Source of the DNA: Girardinichthys multiradiatus | Lineage: Eukaryota; Chordata; Actinopteri; Cyprinodontiformes; Goodeidae | Assembly: GCF_021462225.1 (NCBI RefSeq) | Contig: NC_061794.1 | Location: 39,804,914-39,868,913 of the forward strand | Direction: 5' to 3' | DNA length: 64,000 bases | In this document: piece after piece, positions 46,255-60,200 of the stretch | Layout: each line of letters starts with the position of its first letter | Numbering within the stretch: position 1 is the first letter of the stretch | Position numbers and translations under genes: made by a program | The notes under the pieces: model-generated | What the model saw: only the letters and a program-made list of their open reading frames with translations | Told to the model about the DNA's origin: nothing | Databases searched by the model: none

Positions 46255-48748
46255 AACCTTTATTCTAAACTTACATTTTAAATTTTAAGTTTAGTATAAA
46301 AAAGTTAAGTGCACCTAAGTTCTTTTTTTCAAAGTATTTCATCTTTGACATGTCTCAGCAAACTGTAGTGACACTCATCTCCTTTAGTAATCTTAAAAGA
46401 TAGAATGTGTACCAAAGTACGTCACATCACTTTAGTACATACATCTATTTTACAAAATGTTGTAAAGAGAATCCCTGAACTATAAATGTCCATAATCCCT
46501 CAACAAAGAATGTCCCGTTTGCTGGCTGTGGTTGGCATAGCATCTACTGGTGAGCTGTAAGTTTACAGAACTTCATATTGCTTGGAATGAAGCCACTATT
46601 ATGCTGCTTTACAATTGGAGCAGAGATGGAAAAACAAGAAAACTTCCGTTTGAGTTACAGCTCTAAAGTTTTGATAGCCGTGGTCTTTATTTTCAGTTGA
46701 GCTGCCTGAATTGACGGCAGGAGTTGTGAGACGTGTGCATCACAGAATAGGTTTCTGGTCATTTCGGAAGAGCAAAGCAGGTTTCCAGAATGTTGGCTTT
46801 GGATTTTACTAATATTTATATCATTAATTGTTCGCTGACAGTAACAGCCTTTCTGTTAGCCACAGCTATTAAAACTTTATACTGTGTCGGATACCCAGCG
46901 ACACTCATTCACACCACAATGATAAATGCTTAGAAACATTAGTTCGTGGTATCCATACAGACACGTTTAGCTTCAAATACTTTATTTAGTTTTCATTGAC
47001 TCCAAAAATGCTTGAAAGCATAAAAAGAAAATGACTTAAACATGCGGACAGTCATGTAGCCTCGTTGCAAGGTCTTTGCATACTCTTTCAGGCTTTGTAA
47101 CAACATGGCACATCTTTACATAAGTTTTTCTAATGGAATAAAAATGGACCCAAAACTGTAGAAAAATGTCACAGTTTTTTCACTGAAAAAGTCGTGAAAA
47201 CAGAACATAAAAAGAGATTAGCCCCTTTTTTCTGCAACTCCTCAGTTTTGCTTAGCAGTACTGGTATTTCAGATAAAAAGGTACATTAGCAAAAGGTGCA
47301 AAGTATGCAGCAACTGAAAGATGCAGGTGACCTACACACAGTGACAGAAAAAAGAAAACGCTAAAGATTGCAGTCATGGCAGACCGAAAGCTGGAGGGGC
47401 CGACAGTGTCACAACTTCTTGTTCAAGGATATGTTTGCTTTTTAAAACCGTGACGATTAAAATTTGAAGTTATTATAAATGCATTGTCGGCTAGATCTTT
47501 GGTACAACCAGCTCATTGGTTATACTGTCAAAATGTTTTTATTAGCCTAACTAAAACACACTCAAAATATTAAGCCAAGAAAGCAAAACAGAAATATTAA
47601 ATGAATTCTTGTGAAATGGTTCCAATAAGTTTAACGATGTGTGTAAACCAAAAAAAAAAAAAAACCTAAAAGCATAGCTCTGTATATGTGAACAATAACA
47701 ACTCTGGGTATCCGACTGTGGAATAGAAACAGGATACATAAAAAGCTAAAAATGTTATACCAACCACCCCTTTCTAATCATCTTACTATTTGGATTTACT
47801 TTAAAATTCTTTCCTTTAAGTTTACTGAAGTTAATTTGCTTCGATTCAGGGTTATCCCCAGTGCTCTTTGGCACTTAACTATGTTCATCTACAAGTTGCC
47901 CAACAAGGTACAGTAAACCACTTGAGATATTGCATTAACTCCTTAAAGACATTTTGTTTTGCTTTAAATTAAATTTATTTCATTTACAACTGATTGAAAT
48001 GGAACAATCTCTCAGACAATTCATTGTGCAACAAATTTATTGTGGTGTTTTTTTTTATACTGTGCAAAAGACAAGACAGTTCTAACTAAATGCATCCAGG
48101 ATGCTGGTTCTTTTTTTTTTTTTTTTTAAATATATAGCAGAGGTGTTAACATCCCCTGATCATCATACTGGTATTTACACAAAACTATTACACTCCTATT
48201 AATTAAACTACACTAGAGATTTTTAAAAACGACAAGTGGAGATTTCTTTTAGTTTGCGCTTTGCGACTTTGTTTCTTTGCGTTTTACTTTCACCATAAAG
48301 CAGCTAAACTATATAACGTAGGTCTGTTATTTCAACATTTCATCTAAATAGTTGTACAGGAATACATGAATATCTCAGTGTTATTTTTGACTATTTGATT
48401 AAAAAGGAGAATAGCTCTCCTGAGGAGACACAGAGGCCTGAAAAAAGTCCAATCTGAAGCAACCACAGACTTTTGATCTAGTAAAGAATTATGGAGAGAC
48501 TTATATTTTAAATCTGTAGATTTTATTTCCTCTCAGGCGATGAAATTAACCATTTGATCTTTAGGTCAGAAGTGGAATACTGTACCTTTAACAAGGGCTC
48601 TATAATATTACATTCCGTTAGGTGATATCAGTATTGTGGCATGGCCAAGCAGCCTGAAGAGGAAGGCGTATGGAATAAAGAAGGAACTTGGGAATCATCT
48701 GGGATGGGGGCACGGTTTAGGCATGAACAAGGAGGGGAGTAGCTGCTG
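46255..48748 (-). other. dazap2: dazap2 3' UTR region
   Basis: Downstream of the dazap2 stop on the minus strand. AATAAA signals on that strand occur at 46981-46986 and 46259-46264, so the UTR may be about 1.8 or 2.5 kb. A-rich and T-rich homopolymers occur at 47650-47664 and 48112-48127. No other gene is visible. Confidence 0.45.
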
Positions 48749-51691
48749 TTACCAGATAGTATAACCTCCATTGGATCCACCCAGGAAGAAGTTATTCTTG
48801 CGCTGCGCCATGACAACATTGGCGCCCTGCATGGCGGCCAGCTGAGCCGCATTAGGGGGGTGTCCAGGAGGTGGGGGCTTAAGAAGGAGGAAAACAGGCT
48901 CAGTGACTGCTAGACAGTTGATCAGTTTTGCAAAAGAAATGCATTTTGACAACACTCACTGGGAGGGAAACGCTGCTGCCGGTTGTGAAACGAGCGCCGG
49001 CGTCAAAGCCACTTTCCACCATCACGGTTGATCCAGGTGGGTAAACAGCTCCCATGTGGTAGTAAGCCATGGGGACATTTTGGCCCATCGGACCAACCTG
49101 CATGTGTGGCTGCATGGGCATATACACCTGATGGCCAGCGTAGGGTGAGGACATCTGTGGCACCTGACCAGGCACCTGAGCTGGAAGCACATATCTGGGC
49201 TGGTATATCTGCACACACAGAGATGGAAAATAAAATTAAGACAATTAGAAATTATATTCCGAGACTTGACTCTTATCTTGTTGAATTTCCAGATGCAACA
49301 GTTACCTCAGAATATGCAGGTGGTGTGTCTGTGTAAGGAGGTGCCTGAGGAGACATTTGCATAGCAGGAGGGTATACAGGTGCACTACTCTGCTGAGGGT
49401 ACACAGACTGCTGTGGATATGAACCTGCAAAACAACATGTTTTGTTTTAAATTAAATACTTATACTTCAGGGACTGATGGGGAATTCCCAGGTTCAGTGA
49501 GGGAACATTCCACCAGCAAAGGATGGTGACAAAGCCAGGAAATCTGTGTGTGAGGTCAGGACAAAATTAATGGAAATGGCATTGAAAGCAAAGTAGAATA
49601 AAGAAATAGTACAACTAATTATGATAAAACCCAAATGTACCCAAAAGACCCAGATCAATAATTCTGTACAGCTTCTGATGTCATAATAATAATAAATAAT
49701 AATAATATTACTCTGCAAACATTCTTGACCATGACCAAATTTTACATTTAAGTGAAAAGCAAAAAGAAATAAAATCTCAAACATCACCAGCATTTCTCTT
49801 GGGATTAGGAATGGGTTGATTACCAGTAGGAAGGTATTCCAAGGTTTGAAAAATGTACAGTTTTAATACTGCAAAAAATGTCCTATCATAACATTCTTAC
49901 AGTTTAAAGTCATTTTAATGAGATGCCAGAGAAATGCCAGGGGCTCTGAATTTTTCTTTCGCTGTATGGAGCCTTAAAAAAGGGAAAAAATGCTGCCCCT
50001 GCCCCACTTGTTGCTGCACACTGCCGGTAAGCTGGCTGAAGAGAGGCTCCAACACATTTCTCTAGCTTACATAAAAGACATGTTTGGCTGCATAGAAGTA
50101 TTTCTGGTCACGAAAACAGTCATGGTGTGAAAACTAAAGACTCCCCGTCTCTTGTAATAAGGTAACCTTGTTTTAAAACTAACGTTTACAAACTAAAAGT
50201 GACAGCTAAGCAGCCAATTACAGGCTGGCTACCCGAACAGACCACCTGACCAATTAACCAACTATTAGCTTGTTAAGACTTCTGTTATTCTATAAACAAC
50301 ATAATAGCAAAAACGGATAATATTCTGCTTATAAGCTATTAAGAAATTACTGGGGAATTTAGTGTATCGTGTTAAAAATAACATTATTATAACTGTAAGA
50401 ATCAATGTCATTTTACTCAAGCAGCAGTATGTTTTTGCTTTAGTCTACTAAATAAAGTCAATTGTACAATTTTGTGTAAACAGTGATATCATATTTGTAA
50501 AAAAGACTACTATACAATGAGAATCTCTAACCCACCCATGCCATTGAGAGGAAGCAAAATAGTGAAAAATTAAGTAAAAATTGTGATGAAATATGATATT
50601 TAACTTTTATCTTGATGTTTTATGCAAATAAGAGGGAAAGAACATCTATTGATTACATGATGATAGATAGATGATAATAGCCAGCTCAGTCAGTTGCAAT
50701 CAAACCATTATGCTTTAATAGGAAAGAACAAAAATATAATCTTTAAGATGATATCAAAATCTCAAAACGTTTAAACACGTGTACAAAGAATAGGATAAAA
50801 AGAACAAATATAAAAAATATATTCAAATTAAAGACAAATACTAAATAAATGGATGTAACCTAATTGCATTTTAAAAAGGAAAATGGTAGATAATTTCTAA
50901 TCTTGATATTTCACATAGCCGTTTCTGCAGTTGACATAGTAAGGAGACTTATTTTATACAACCCATAACCAGTTAGTATCTATTGGTTTCCAGTCAATTC
51001 ACTTTATTCTAACAGTCAGGCAGAAATCTGTGACGTAGTTAAAATAAATATAAACAGCATTAGGAAATTTCACATTAGGTTTATAAGATTATTAAAACGT
51101 TGCATTGTTTTTCTATGTGGTTGATTTTCAAATAAGCGGGCAATTAAGGGAGAACAAAATGGTTAACTTACTGTGAAAGCAAAAATAGCATCAGCCCTTT
51201 GTTCATGAAGCTAAGCGTGTTGACCCGCTATTATAATCTAAAACGGTCAAATAGACAATAAAACAACATGTTCACCGTGGCATAGCTGTAGCAAACTGCG
51301 GTGGAAACGAAAACATTCCATCAGACTGACTGGAACAGAACGGGACTTCCATGTTAACAACACTACAGCGACCCAAAACAGTCCGGTTATGGCAGCCTTG
51401 CCTTTATAAACGATTATAGCTGGCAAAAAAACAAAACACGATCTGATCAGAATCCGTACAAGAATATAACGAGAAAGTAAAAATTGTATTTATGACAGCA
51501 TTTCAGACGCATTTGGATTAAGTAAGTGAGCTTCCCAGAAGTCGTCAATTTATTGTTATGTACGTAGCTAAACGTGAAGTCCGCTTTAGATAGCGACAGC
51601 CCGTTCGGCTCTAGTTCTAACAGCAGCGACGACTGACGGACAGCTAGCTGACAAAATGAAAACGCTGTGGAGAAATACCTTTGTTATTCAT
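48749..51691 (-). CDS. dazap2: DAZ-associated protein 2, 4 exons
   Basis: DAZAP2 (Prtb) is a small proline/tyrosine-rich adaptor that binds WW- and SH3-type partners, ubiquitin ligases and transcription factors. Exons in transcript order: 51691-51679, 49424-49306, 49208-48960, 48877-48749; GT-AG borders, matching phases, 169 aa (human 168). The first exon codes only for MNNK plus one base. The PPxY-type motif APPYTDTPPAYSE sits at residues 32-44. The C-terminal half (MVESGFDAGARF, PPPPGHPPNAAQLAAMQGAN, NNFFLGGSNGGYTIW) is nearly invariant among vertebrates. It is convergent with smagp and divergent from pou6f1. No defect is seen. Confidence 0.96.
49425..51678. other. dazap2 first intron
   Basis: AT-rich, about 2.25 kb; no exon, RNA gene or clear transposon recognised. 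Small tandem ATAGATAG-like stretch near 50660. Confidence 0.4.
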
Positions 51692-51880
51692 TGTTGTGGA
51701 TTAATTCGGAGGCTGAGGAACATCAGTTTTTACGGAGCTCAGCGTATCTTGTCTCGGCCTTGTTACGGGTTTCGGATTGACACTTCCTTGTTTCTTCTTG
51801 TTGTTGTGGAAGTGGTTACGTCACCCGTTCTTTATCTGCGGCGGCACGCACGCACGGCTCACCTGCACGCCTGCGCCCCT
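51692..51880 (-). promoter_or_regulatory. dazap2: dazap2 promoter and 5' UTR
   Basis: Sequence upstream of the ATG on the minus strand, with a GC-rich CpG-containing stretch at about 51835-51885 (gcggcggcacgcacgcacgg). No TATA box is evident, as expected for a widely expressed gene. The exact transcription start is not visible. Confidence 0.4.
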
Positions 51881-52063
51881 CTGTGGTGGAAACAGGAAAA
51901 GAGTTCCAGTGAAAAATAAAAATGAAACAAAAAATAAAAAAGCAAACTTTAAAGCAAAAAAACCAAAAACAACAAACAACAACAACAAAAACCTACGATA
52001 AATAAATAAATAAACTTGAATTGCCAATAAACAAAATATCTTTACTAATTACAAATAATTAGC

Positions 52064-52145
52064 TTCCGCCCATGGATTGCTGGAGATAGGCACCAGCTTC
52101 TTCCACTATGGAAGAAGCGATATAGAAAATGACTGACTGACTGAC
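52064..52145 (+). repeat. SINE-like repeat tail
   Basis: ctggagataggcaccagctt followed by gaaaatgactgactgactgac is the 3' end of the same tRNA-headed repeat found at 54772-55065. Confidence 0.6.
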
Positions 52146-52571
52146 AAATAATTAGCATTACGGAGAATTACGGCTTACGCTATATAAAAAGAATTTGGTT
52201 TTATTAAGAAATAAGTTCAAGTTTAAAATAAATAACAATTAAACTTAAATTACAAATAGAAAGGACAGGAAAATAGTATATTTTCATTACAGATCTTCAT
52301 TTTGTCCAAATCAAATAATCAGGTTACCAGATTTAAGTCAGTAATGCAAGATTTCATAATAACAGATTAAATCACCATAGAATTGTCATTTCTGACAACA
52401 TTGTCCGATTACTTTTTTGTAAGTAAAGTAGGTATATTGTCCTTGCGTTTATTTCTTATGTTAATTACTGAATATTAATGGGTTTTTTTTAAGTTATTTA
52501 TTTTATCCATATTATAGAGAATACATTTGAAAATTAATAAATGAATGTAGCATACCCAACTGCCAAAATAC

Positions 52572-52705
52572 CGGGAGAGAACCCCCTCATGCACGGAGAG
52601 AACATGCAAACTCCATGCAGAAAGACCGCCGCCTGGGAGTCGAACCTAAGACCTTTTTGCTACAAGGAAACGGTGCTACCAACTCCACCACCGTGCAGCT
52701 CATAG
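52572..52705 (-). repeat. tRNA-headed SINE-like repeat fragment
   Basis: The minus strand reads gctgcacggtggtggagttg at its 5' end, then the B-box-like ggttcgactcccag, then gcatggagtttgcatgttct. Same family as 54772-55065; another fragment opens the window at 1-90. Confidence 0.75.
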
Positions 52706-53253
52706 AATAAACATTGAAATAATAATAACTAAAAAAACAAATAGAAAAATAAAAAACTTGTACTTCTTTATGTTAAACAAGCTAACAAAAAACAATCAAA
52801 TAAATAAATAAAATTTCAAAACAGCTAAATATTCAATGTTTTATATTTTATCAATAAAAAGAATAAATAAATGATAAATTAGGATGTACAAAAGCGCCAT
52901 GCCTCTTTCACATATAATTTACTGTCTGACCAGACAAACAGGAGACATTTTAAACCAAAATCAGCAGAAAGATTACACAAATTGACTTTGAAAAAAGGAC
53001 AACATTTTACCCCAACAATATTTGTGAAAACATGATTAATGTAGCCAAGTAGCTGATGTTCCTGTATGCATTATGTTTACTGTATAGTAGCCTAGTAGGG
53101 TGGCGTTTCTAGTCTTACATAAGATTTTTTTTAAAACAACAGATTTTTGGGTTTTCATTAGCTGTAACCAACAATCGTCCAAAATGAAATAACATAAACG
53201 CCTGCCATCATTTATCGCTTTAAGATTCACTACGATGCAACTGTATCTGTATT

Positions 53254-53274
53254 CCCCCCCCCCCCGCCCCAACA
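53254..53274 (+). repeat. poly-C tract
   Basis: A run of 12 C, one G, then four C. A likely site of length variation. Confidence 0.9.
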
Positions 53275-53289
53275 TGTTTATTTCAGTGT

Positions 53290-54080
53290 CACAAACACTG
53301 CTCGGCTTTCTTTATGAGGTGTACGTCCCCTTTAAGAGAACCATGGCACCGCTCAAGTCGAGGCAGACATTTTTCAATGCAAGATTTTTTTTCTTGCATA
53401 AATTATGTTCATGACGTAGTGCAAGAGGACAATTTGGGGACAATTTTGTCCGAGTTTCCAGCTCTGGGGGGATTCCGGGAGACACCTGGAGGATTCCTGA
53501 TGGTGTGAACTGTTGTAGAAAGGCCACCGTCATTAAATATTAAGGCAGAGGAGATCCTAACATTGCAGCCCTCCTTATCAATGCAAATACCTCTCTTTTG
53601 TGTGCAGTCACAGCGCCTGTCTGGAAGCTGAGATGAATTTCTAATGATGTGTGACTGAAACAAACTGTGACAGGGAGCCTTTTAAGAGCGGCGGATTACG
53701 GAAAGTAAGCTGCATTTCCGCGGTAAGTTGCATATAATAACCGCACTGTGTTGAAGCTCGCTGCTGGCACGGAGCAGCGAAATGGCGAAAGGAAATGAGT
53801 TTTGGTTAATATGCAATGCTCGTAATTAGCATAATTTATATATTTATGATAAAGAGAGGGAAATGCATAAAATGTGGGCTCTCGGCACGGCTTGACAGGA
53901 TTTCCCTCGGCTCTGAATGGTGCTCGTCCTCAAAAAAGTGCCTTTTATTGGCCAGGATGGGGGTGGGGTGCCCATCAACAGCCGCTGAAGTTTTGACAGG
54001 TCCTCATCTCTCTGGGGGATTTGCTGCAAGAAACGCACCATCTTGAGCCTTTTTGGACTTACAGGCCCCATTAAACAGTC
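53290..54080 (+). promoter_or_regulatory. pou6f1: Candidate conserved upstream/promoter region of pou6f1
   Basis: This stretch is less AT-rich than its surroundings, lacks repeats, and lies 0.2-1 kb before the first pou6f1 coding exon. At 53806-53849 it has a dense cluster of POU/homeodomain-type sites: ttaatatgcaatgc, taattagcataat and tatttatgat. A possible non-coding exon donor (gcggtaagt) is near 53719-53726. Conservation is inferred, not measured. Confidence 0.4.
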
Positions 54081-54295
54081 AGTCTGCAGTGACTAAAATG
54101 GCCAGGAATAAAAAATATCAACATCTCGTTTTTTTTTTAAAGCAGCAGTTCCAAACAAGTACAAATGCAACAAAAATCAAGAGATCTCTATCTTTCTAGA
54201 TGCATGATCATTTTAAAAAGCTTGTGATAATTGCATAATGAGTATTTGTTCATGTAGAATGCCAGCAAGACATTGTCTGAGGTGGTGCAGCAGCC

Positions 54296-57200
54296 ATGAA
54301 CTCCCAGGATCCTCCTGCCAAAGATGCCCCGCTCACTGTCAATGAGCAGGTAAAAGCTCACCTGTTTATCCGAAGCCTTTTCCAGCAACACTTCCATGTA
54401 ATAGTATTCCCCTTGAACTTTTTCCACATTTTCTCACAGCACAGCCACGAATGTCTGTAGTATTTATGATGTATTTTCTTTGGATATTGTGGGATTGACT
54501 AACAAAAAGTAACACATAACTGTAAAGGTGAAGGTAAATTATGCCTAGTTTTAAATCAAAAATCTCAAAAGTGTCACCTGCATTTGTATTAAGCCACTCT
54601 GACTCAAACCTTTGTAGAACCACCATTCACTGGAATAACAGCTGCAATTCTTTTAAAGTATGTCTACTAGCGCTCCACATCTTGAGGCTGAAAATTTCGT
54701 TTGTTCTTCTTGGAAAAATAGCTCCAATTCGCTTCAATTGGATGGAGAGGATTTGTGCATATTAATTTTTAGGGCTGCACGGTGGTGCAGTCGGTAGCAC
54801 TGTTGCCTTGCAGCAAAAAGGTCCTGGGTTCAATTCCCAACCAGGGGTCTTTCTGCATGGAGTTTGCATGTTCTCCCTCCCACAGTCCAAAGACATGCCT
54901 GTTAGGTTAATTGGTAACTCTAAATTGCCCTTAGGTGTATGAATGAGTGTTTGCATGGTTGTTTGTGTGTTGCCCTGCGATGGACTGGCGACCTGTCCAG
55001 GGTGTACCCTGCCTCTCGCAACCCACTATGGAATAAGCGGTAGAAACTGACTAATTTTTAAGTCTCGCCACTGATCAGTTGGTTTTATGTCTAGACTTTG
55101 ACTGGGCCATTCCAACATGTACTTATACTGTCATCTAAATTAAGGCTCCGCAATATTGTCATCACATTAATGTTTGCAGTATTAGAATCACAAAAGGACT
55201 TCTTGGGTGTAATATTTAGTTGGATATATTTTACGTGCCATGCTCTCACACTCTGCATGCCAATTATATGCTGCATCTGCCCAATTGGATGGTCTTTAAC
55301 TTCCCTTGAAGCACATGACATGTATGTTTAGTGATCATAAACCCTATCAGGAAATTATGGGTGAATTGTAACAATGGAACATGTGGCTGAATCATAACCA
55401 ATATCATCATTGGCAATATTCAGAAATGGTATTGAAACTACATGTTTTCCTGATATCATGTAGCCCAAACCTAATCCAGTCCATGGCTGTATTGTCCTGC
55501 TGGAGGATGACCATCCTCTCCAGTCTCCCCAGGTGAACTTCTGCCTTATGCAGCCTCTAACAGATTTACTTCCAGGACTGGCCTATTTTTAGCTCCCTCC
55601 ATTTTCAAATCAACTCTGAACAGGTTCTTGCCGAGGCAAACCATCCCAACATTATGATGCTAACACCACCATGTTTCTCTGTGGAGTTAGTCTGTCTGGG
55701 GTAGTGTTTCCCACTGCAAATAGTGCAGACCAGAATGTTTAGCTTTATCTGACCAGAGCAACTTCTTTGATACATTTTCTGTGCAATGCAAACAGGATTT
55801 CTTATGACAATTGGTTAAACACAGTTTTGATTACATATATTTGTTTACACACTTCACATTTTAAGCAGTGGACAGAAGTAATAATTTTCCTTCCACTTCC
55901 CAATTATGTTCTACATTTTGTTGGTCTGACATAAAATCCCAATTAAATATGTTGAAGTTTGTGGTTGTATTGAGAAAAGTGTGAATCATTTCCAGGAGTA
56001 TAAATACTTATTTAATGGACTGTATGATTACAGTTAGCCAAACCTGGCAGTTTCCCATACCTTCAAGTTCCTGTAATCCCTGCTCCTGTAATCCCCTCAT
56101 GCAGTATTTTACCCCATCACAATAAAACATAGCTATCTGCCGCACAGCTGGCCACAGGACCCAGAGACTGCCTAATAATACCTGCTACTCTATGCTTCAG
56201 AGATTATCAGTGTTTAAACTGCCATGCTTATTAATACTTTTTGTGGGTTTCTCACCTGTAATGCTCTGTGCAGACATAGCCAGCAAGCCAAAGCAATGCT
56301 GTTCACAAATGCACAAAGAACTGTGTTGCTTGAGCTTCTTGTTGGCTGATGTTCTCTTTGTCATTTCGGTGAACTCATACGCCTTTTTACGTTAGTTTTG
56401 TTTTTGTTTGGTTCATCTTGTCCTAACGTGCTCGGCTTCTCTGTCCTCCGTAGCCATTCACTGTCTGACAGCAGAAGTATTTTTTCAGCCATTTAAATCC
56501 TGCACTTTGAAATTCCCCTGCCAGGGACAACCAGGTACGCATTACCCCTCTCTCTCCCTGCGTTGTGTCTCCTCTGCATCCTGTCTTCCAACCACCTTGC
56601 TGTCTCTGCTAGGTCTTTCATCATTTCACTCCATGAATCATCAACTATAAGTCAGCACTGGGTTTAGACCATGCAGGCAGCGGGTGAGAATAACTAATGT
56701 TGGCACACTTACACTGCCTTGCAGAAGTATGCATACCTCTTGAACATTTTGTCAGGTTTCAGCCACAAATTTCAATGTATGTTATTGGGATTTTATTTGA
56801 TAGACCAACAAAAAGTAGAATGTGCAGAAAAAATTATATATGGGTTTTATTCATTTTTTAATAAAAAAAAAAAATCTGAAAAGTGCAGCATGCATTAGTA
56901 TTCAGACATTGGTTTGTTACCTCTAATTTTAAAAGCCGCTGTTCTGTAAAGGCCCCAAAGGTTTATTTATAGAATATTAGTGAACAAACATCATCGGGAG
57001 AACACATCCGACAGGTCAGGGTTATAGTTTTGACAAAGCTTAAACCAGGGTTGGGTTATAAACAACATTCCAATCTTTTAACAGTAAGGCACAACTACAA
57101 ACCTAGCAAGACAGAACTGTTAAGCTAAACTAACGGGCCGGACAAAGAGAGCAATATTTAGAGAAACACATTAAATACGCCATTCTCACCTTGAAACACG

Positions 57201-60200
57201 ATGGTTTCAGCATGATGCTATGGCGATGCATTTCTTCTCTAGGAACAGAGAAATTGGTCCTTTGATGGGGAGATGGTTGGAGCAAAATACAGAACAATGT
57301 TGGGAGAAAATATGTTGGAGGCTGCAAAAGACTTGTCCTTTCATCAGGAATCATACAGCCAGAAACTTACTGGAGTGGTTCTAATCAAAGCAAACTCATG
57401 TGCTAGAATGGCCTAGTGAAAGTCCAGATCTGAATCTAATTGAGATTCTGTGATGAGTGAAAAATTCATGTTTACAGAAGCTCACCATACAATCTGACTG
57501 AGCTTGAGATGTTATGCAATCAACAATGGGCAAAGTGAGCGCTGGTTCTACAAAGTATTGTCTCAGAGGACCAAAATCTCAAAATGTTTAAGAGGTATAA
57601 ATATTTTTGCAAGAACCTGTGTATGATTTGTTTCAGTTTAATAATAGTTTAATAGTTAGTTCTCATGTCTTAAATTCTCATCCTGTTTGAAAATTATTTG
57701 GTGGACCATGCAGGATTCTAATCACATCATAATTTGCTCCTTGCTACTGCAGGTTATTGTCATGTCTGGTCATGAGACTATTCGTGTACTAGAAGTTGAG
57801 GTTGATGCATCTCTGCCATCATTAGCACCTGATGGGAAGAGTGAAGGCAAAGCTGAGGAGTCAATAACTCAGGGTGCAGAGAATGCTGAGGCCGCCAGCA
57901 CCCAGGATAGCCCCACCGTGCCCCTCAGCACTGGTGAAGCAGGTAAATCACTGTTACACCGGAGGGTGACGGATAACAGGCAACTCATTTCTCATACATG
58001 ACAGAATTGTGTTGTGAAATGTAAATAACAATTCAAACATCTGTTGGCTGTTCTACTGCAGGGATTGGTGAGCAGCAGGTGGCGTCTGTTGATGTTTTGG
58101 CTCCTGCTCTCCAAACAGTGAATCCTGCTGTTCCCTTCAGCGTGTCCCTATCCCAGCCCCAGGCCACCATGCCCTTTACTGTACACGGCTGTCCACAGGT
58201 ACTAACTGTGACAATAGAGACATGCCATCATTTCTACACATTTTCTTTATTATGTAAGGTTTGTCCCATCAAGATCATGGATCTCATTTGCAAAGGAAAC
58301 CTGGCAAAGGTGGCATCAACAAAATTCAAACACAAAGAACAGAAAACAACATAGTAAATTAAATAGCAAAGATATGTCCAGAAACACTTGCACGCCGTTA
58401 GCCTAGAGTCCAGGGTTGTGACCCAGGCTTTGAGTTCATCCAGGGTTACTGAGCTTTTTCAGGTGAAGTTTTGTCAGAAAACTTTTCCAGGTGTACCCAA
58501 AAAATCCCAAAGGCTTTGTTTTTAGTTCAGTTTTTACCCTGGGAGACATGGTTTATAAAATGACCATTCAATGAAGAATGTAATTTCCTTGTTTCCATAC
58601 CAAAAAGGGTGATAAATAAGAGAGAATCTTAGAAGAATGGTTTTATGACCACATACACAAAACTGAAGTAACAAGCATATAGAGTTGACAGGTTTATGTT
58701 AATAATATACAGCAATGACGAGTGAGAAATCTGCAGTTTGGAAGATATCTCAGTGCTTCGTGATATAGATTATCCCTTATGTAAAGACAATCAGTAGATG
58801 CATTCATGTACAGCATGTCTTCAGAGTCACAGACAAATAAATGTTATATTCTACCAGTTTCAATTTTAAATTAAAAGAAATTAGTGAAACACTCGTTCAC
58901 TCATCAATAATTAAACACTTTAGCCAAAATAGAGTTTGAAGATGGGTCTATAGTTACACTACAATGCCGAAGGTGTTCACTCACCCACCGCAGTAATTGA
59001 TTTCAGGTGTTCTAAGCATTTCCATGGCCACAGATGTCTAACATCAAGCAATTAAGCATGTTATACAAACATCCCTGGAACTCAGTGAAACCCAGCGTGG
59101 TACCAAGATAGGATGCCATGTTTCCAAAAAGTCCTTTTGTGAGATTTCCTTCCTCCTAAATATTCCAGTCAACTTTTTGTGGTATTATAACAAAGTGGAA
59201 GCGATTGGGAATAACAGCTACTCAGCCATAAAGTGGTAGGTCATGTAAAATCACAGAGCAGGGGTGCCAAGTGTGGAGAGGTCACCATGTTTTTGCAGAC
59301 CTTTGAATTTCATGTGGCCCTCAGACAAGCTCAAGAACAGTGTGCAGAGAACTTCATGTTGCATCCAACCCTTACATCACGCCTATGTGTTCTCTGCAGG
59401 GGTGAATCAGGCCTCTGTCTGTGAATTCAGTGGACGAGTCTGGGTATGGTAGTTGCCATTTTTGTCAAGAACTTGGTTGACTGCATTGTTACAAGTGCAA
59501 AGTTTGGTGCAAAGGAGATTATGGAGTAGAGTTATTTTTCAAGAGATTGTATTGGCTTCTCACTTCAAGTGGGAGTAACTCTTAATGGTTCACCATATCA
59601 AGACAGTTTGGACAATTTCATTCTCCTAAGGTCCATAAAGACATTAGTGAATGAGTCTATTCAGGAAGAACTCGAATTGACCTGCACAGAGTCCTGACAT
59701 CGACCCTATAAAACACTTTTAGGATGATTAGAGCACACGCTGTGAGCCATGGTTTCTCATTCAATGTCAGCATCTGACCGCACAAATTTGCTTCTGGCAG
59801 ATTGGTCAAAAATTCCCATTAAACACAAAACCTCGTTAAAGCTGTTCTAGCTGTAATGGGTGCAGTGATACCATTAAAATCCACCACTATGGATTAGGAA
59901 TTAGATCCCACTGGAGTTCATGTGTGCGAAGGTTGATGAGCAAATACTTTTGACAATATAGTGTATTTAAAACTCCTGAATCCACTCTTTTCAAGAGGAC
60001 AATGACGATGGCTGATTTTCACTCTTTGGAAATTTCAGTGGGGGATTGTTAAATTAAAACTTTGTATATCTATGAATTCAGATGTCACTTTAGAAAGCCA
60101 GGATCAGGTATTCCATATCTATCCATATTCATCATTTTTCAAGGAAACAAAAATTGTGGTCATTTGAGATTGAGGCAAATGTATGATTGGATAGAGGAGG

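Noticed and set aside
49028..49336. Plus-strand frame over dazap2
   Set aside because: Shadow of the dazap2 exon on the other strand.
54772..54840. Possible tRNA gene
   Set aside because: A- and B-box-like text belongs to a repeated SINE-like element present in several copies; no full cloverleaf can be drawn.
56192..56650. Two hydrophobic open frames at 56192-56395 and 56408-56650
   Set aside because: No domain or splice structure; they lie within a pou6f1 intron.
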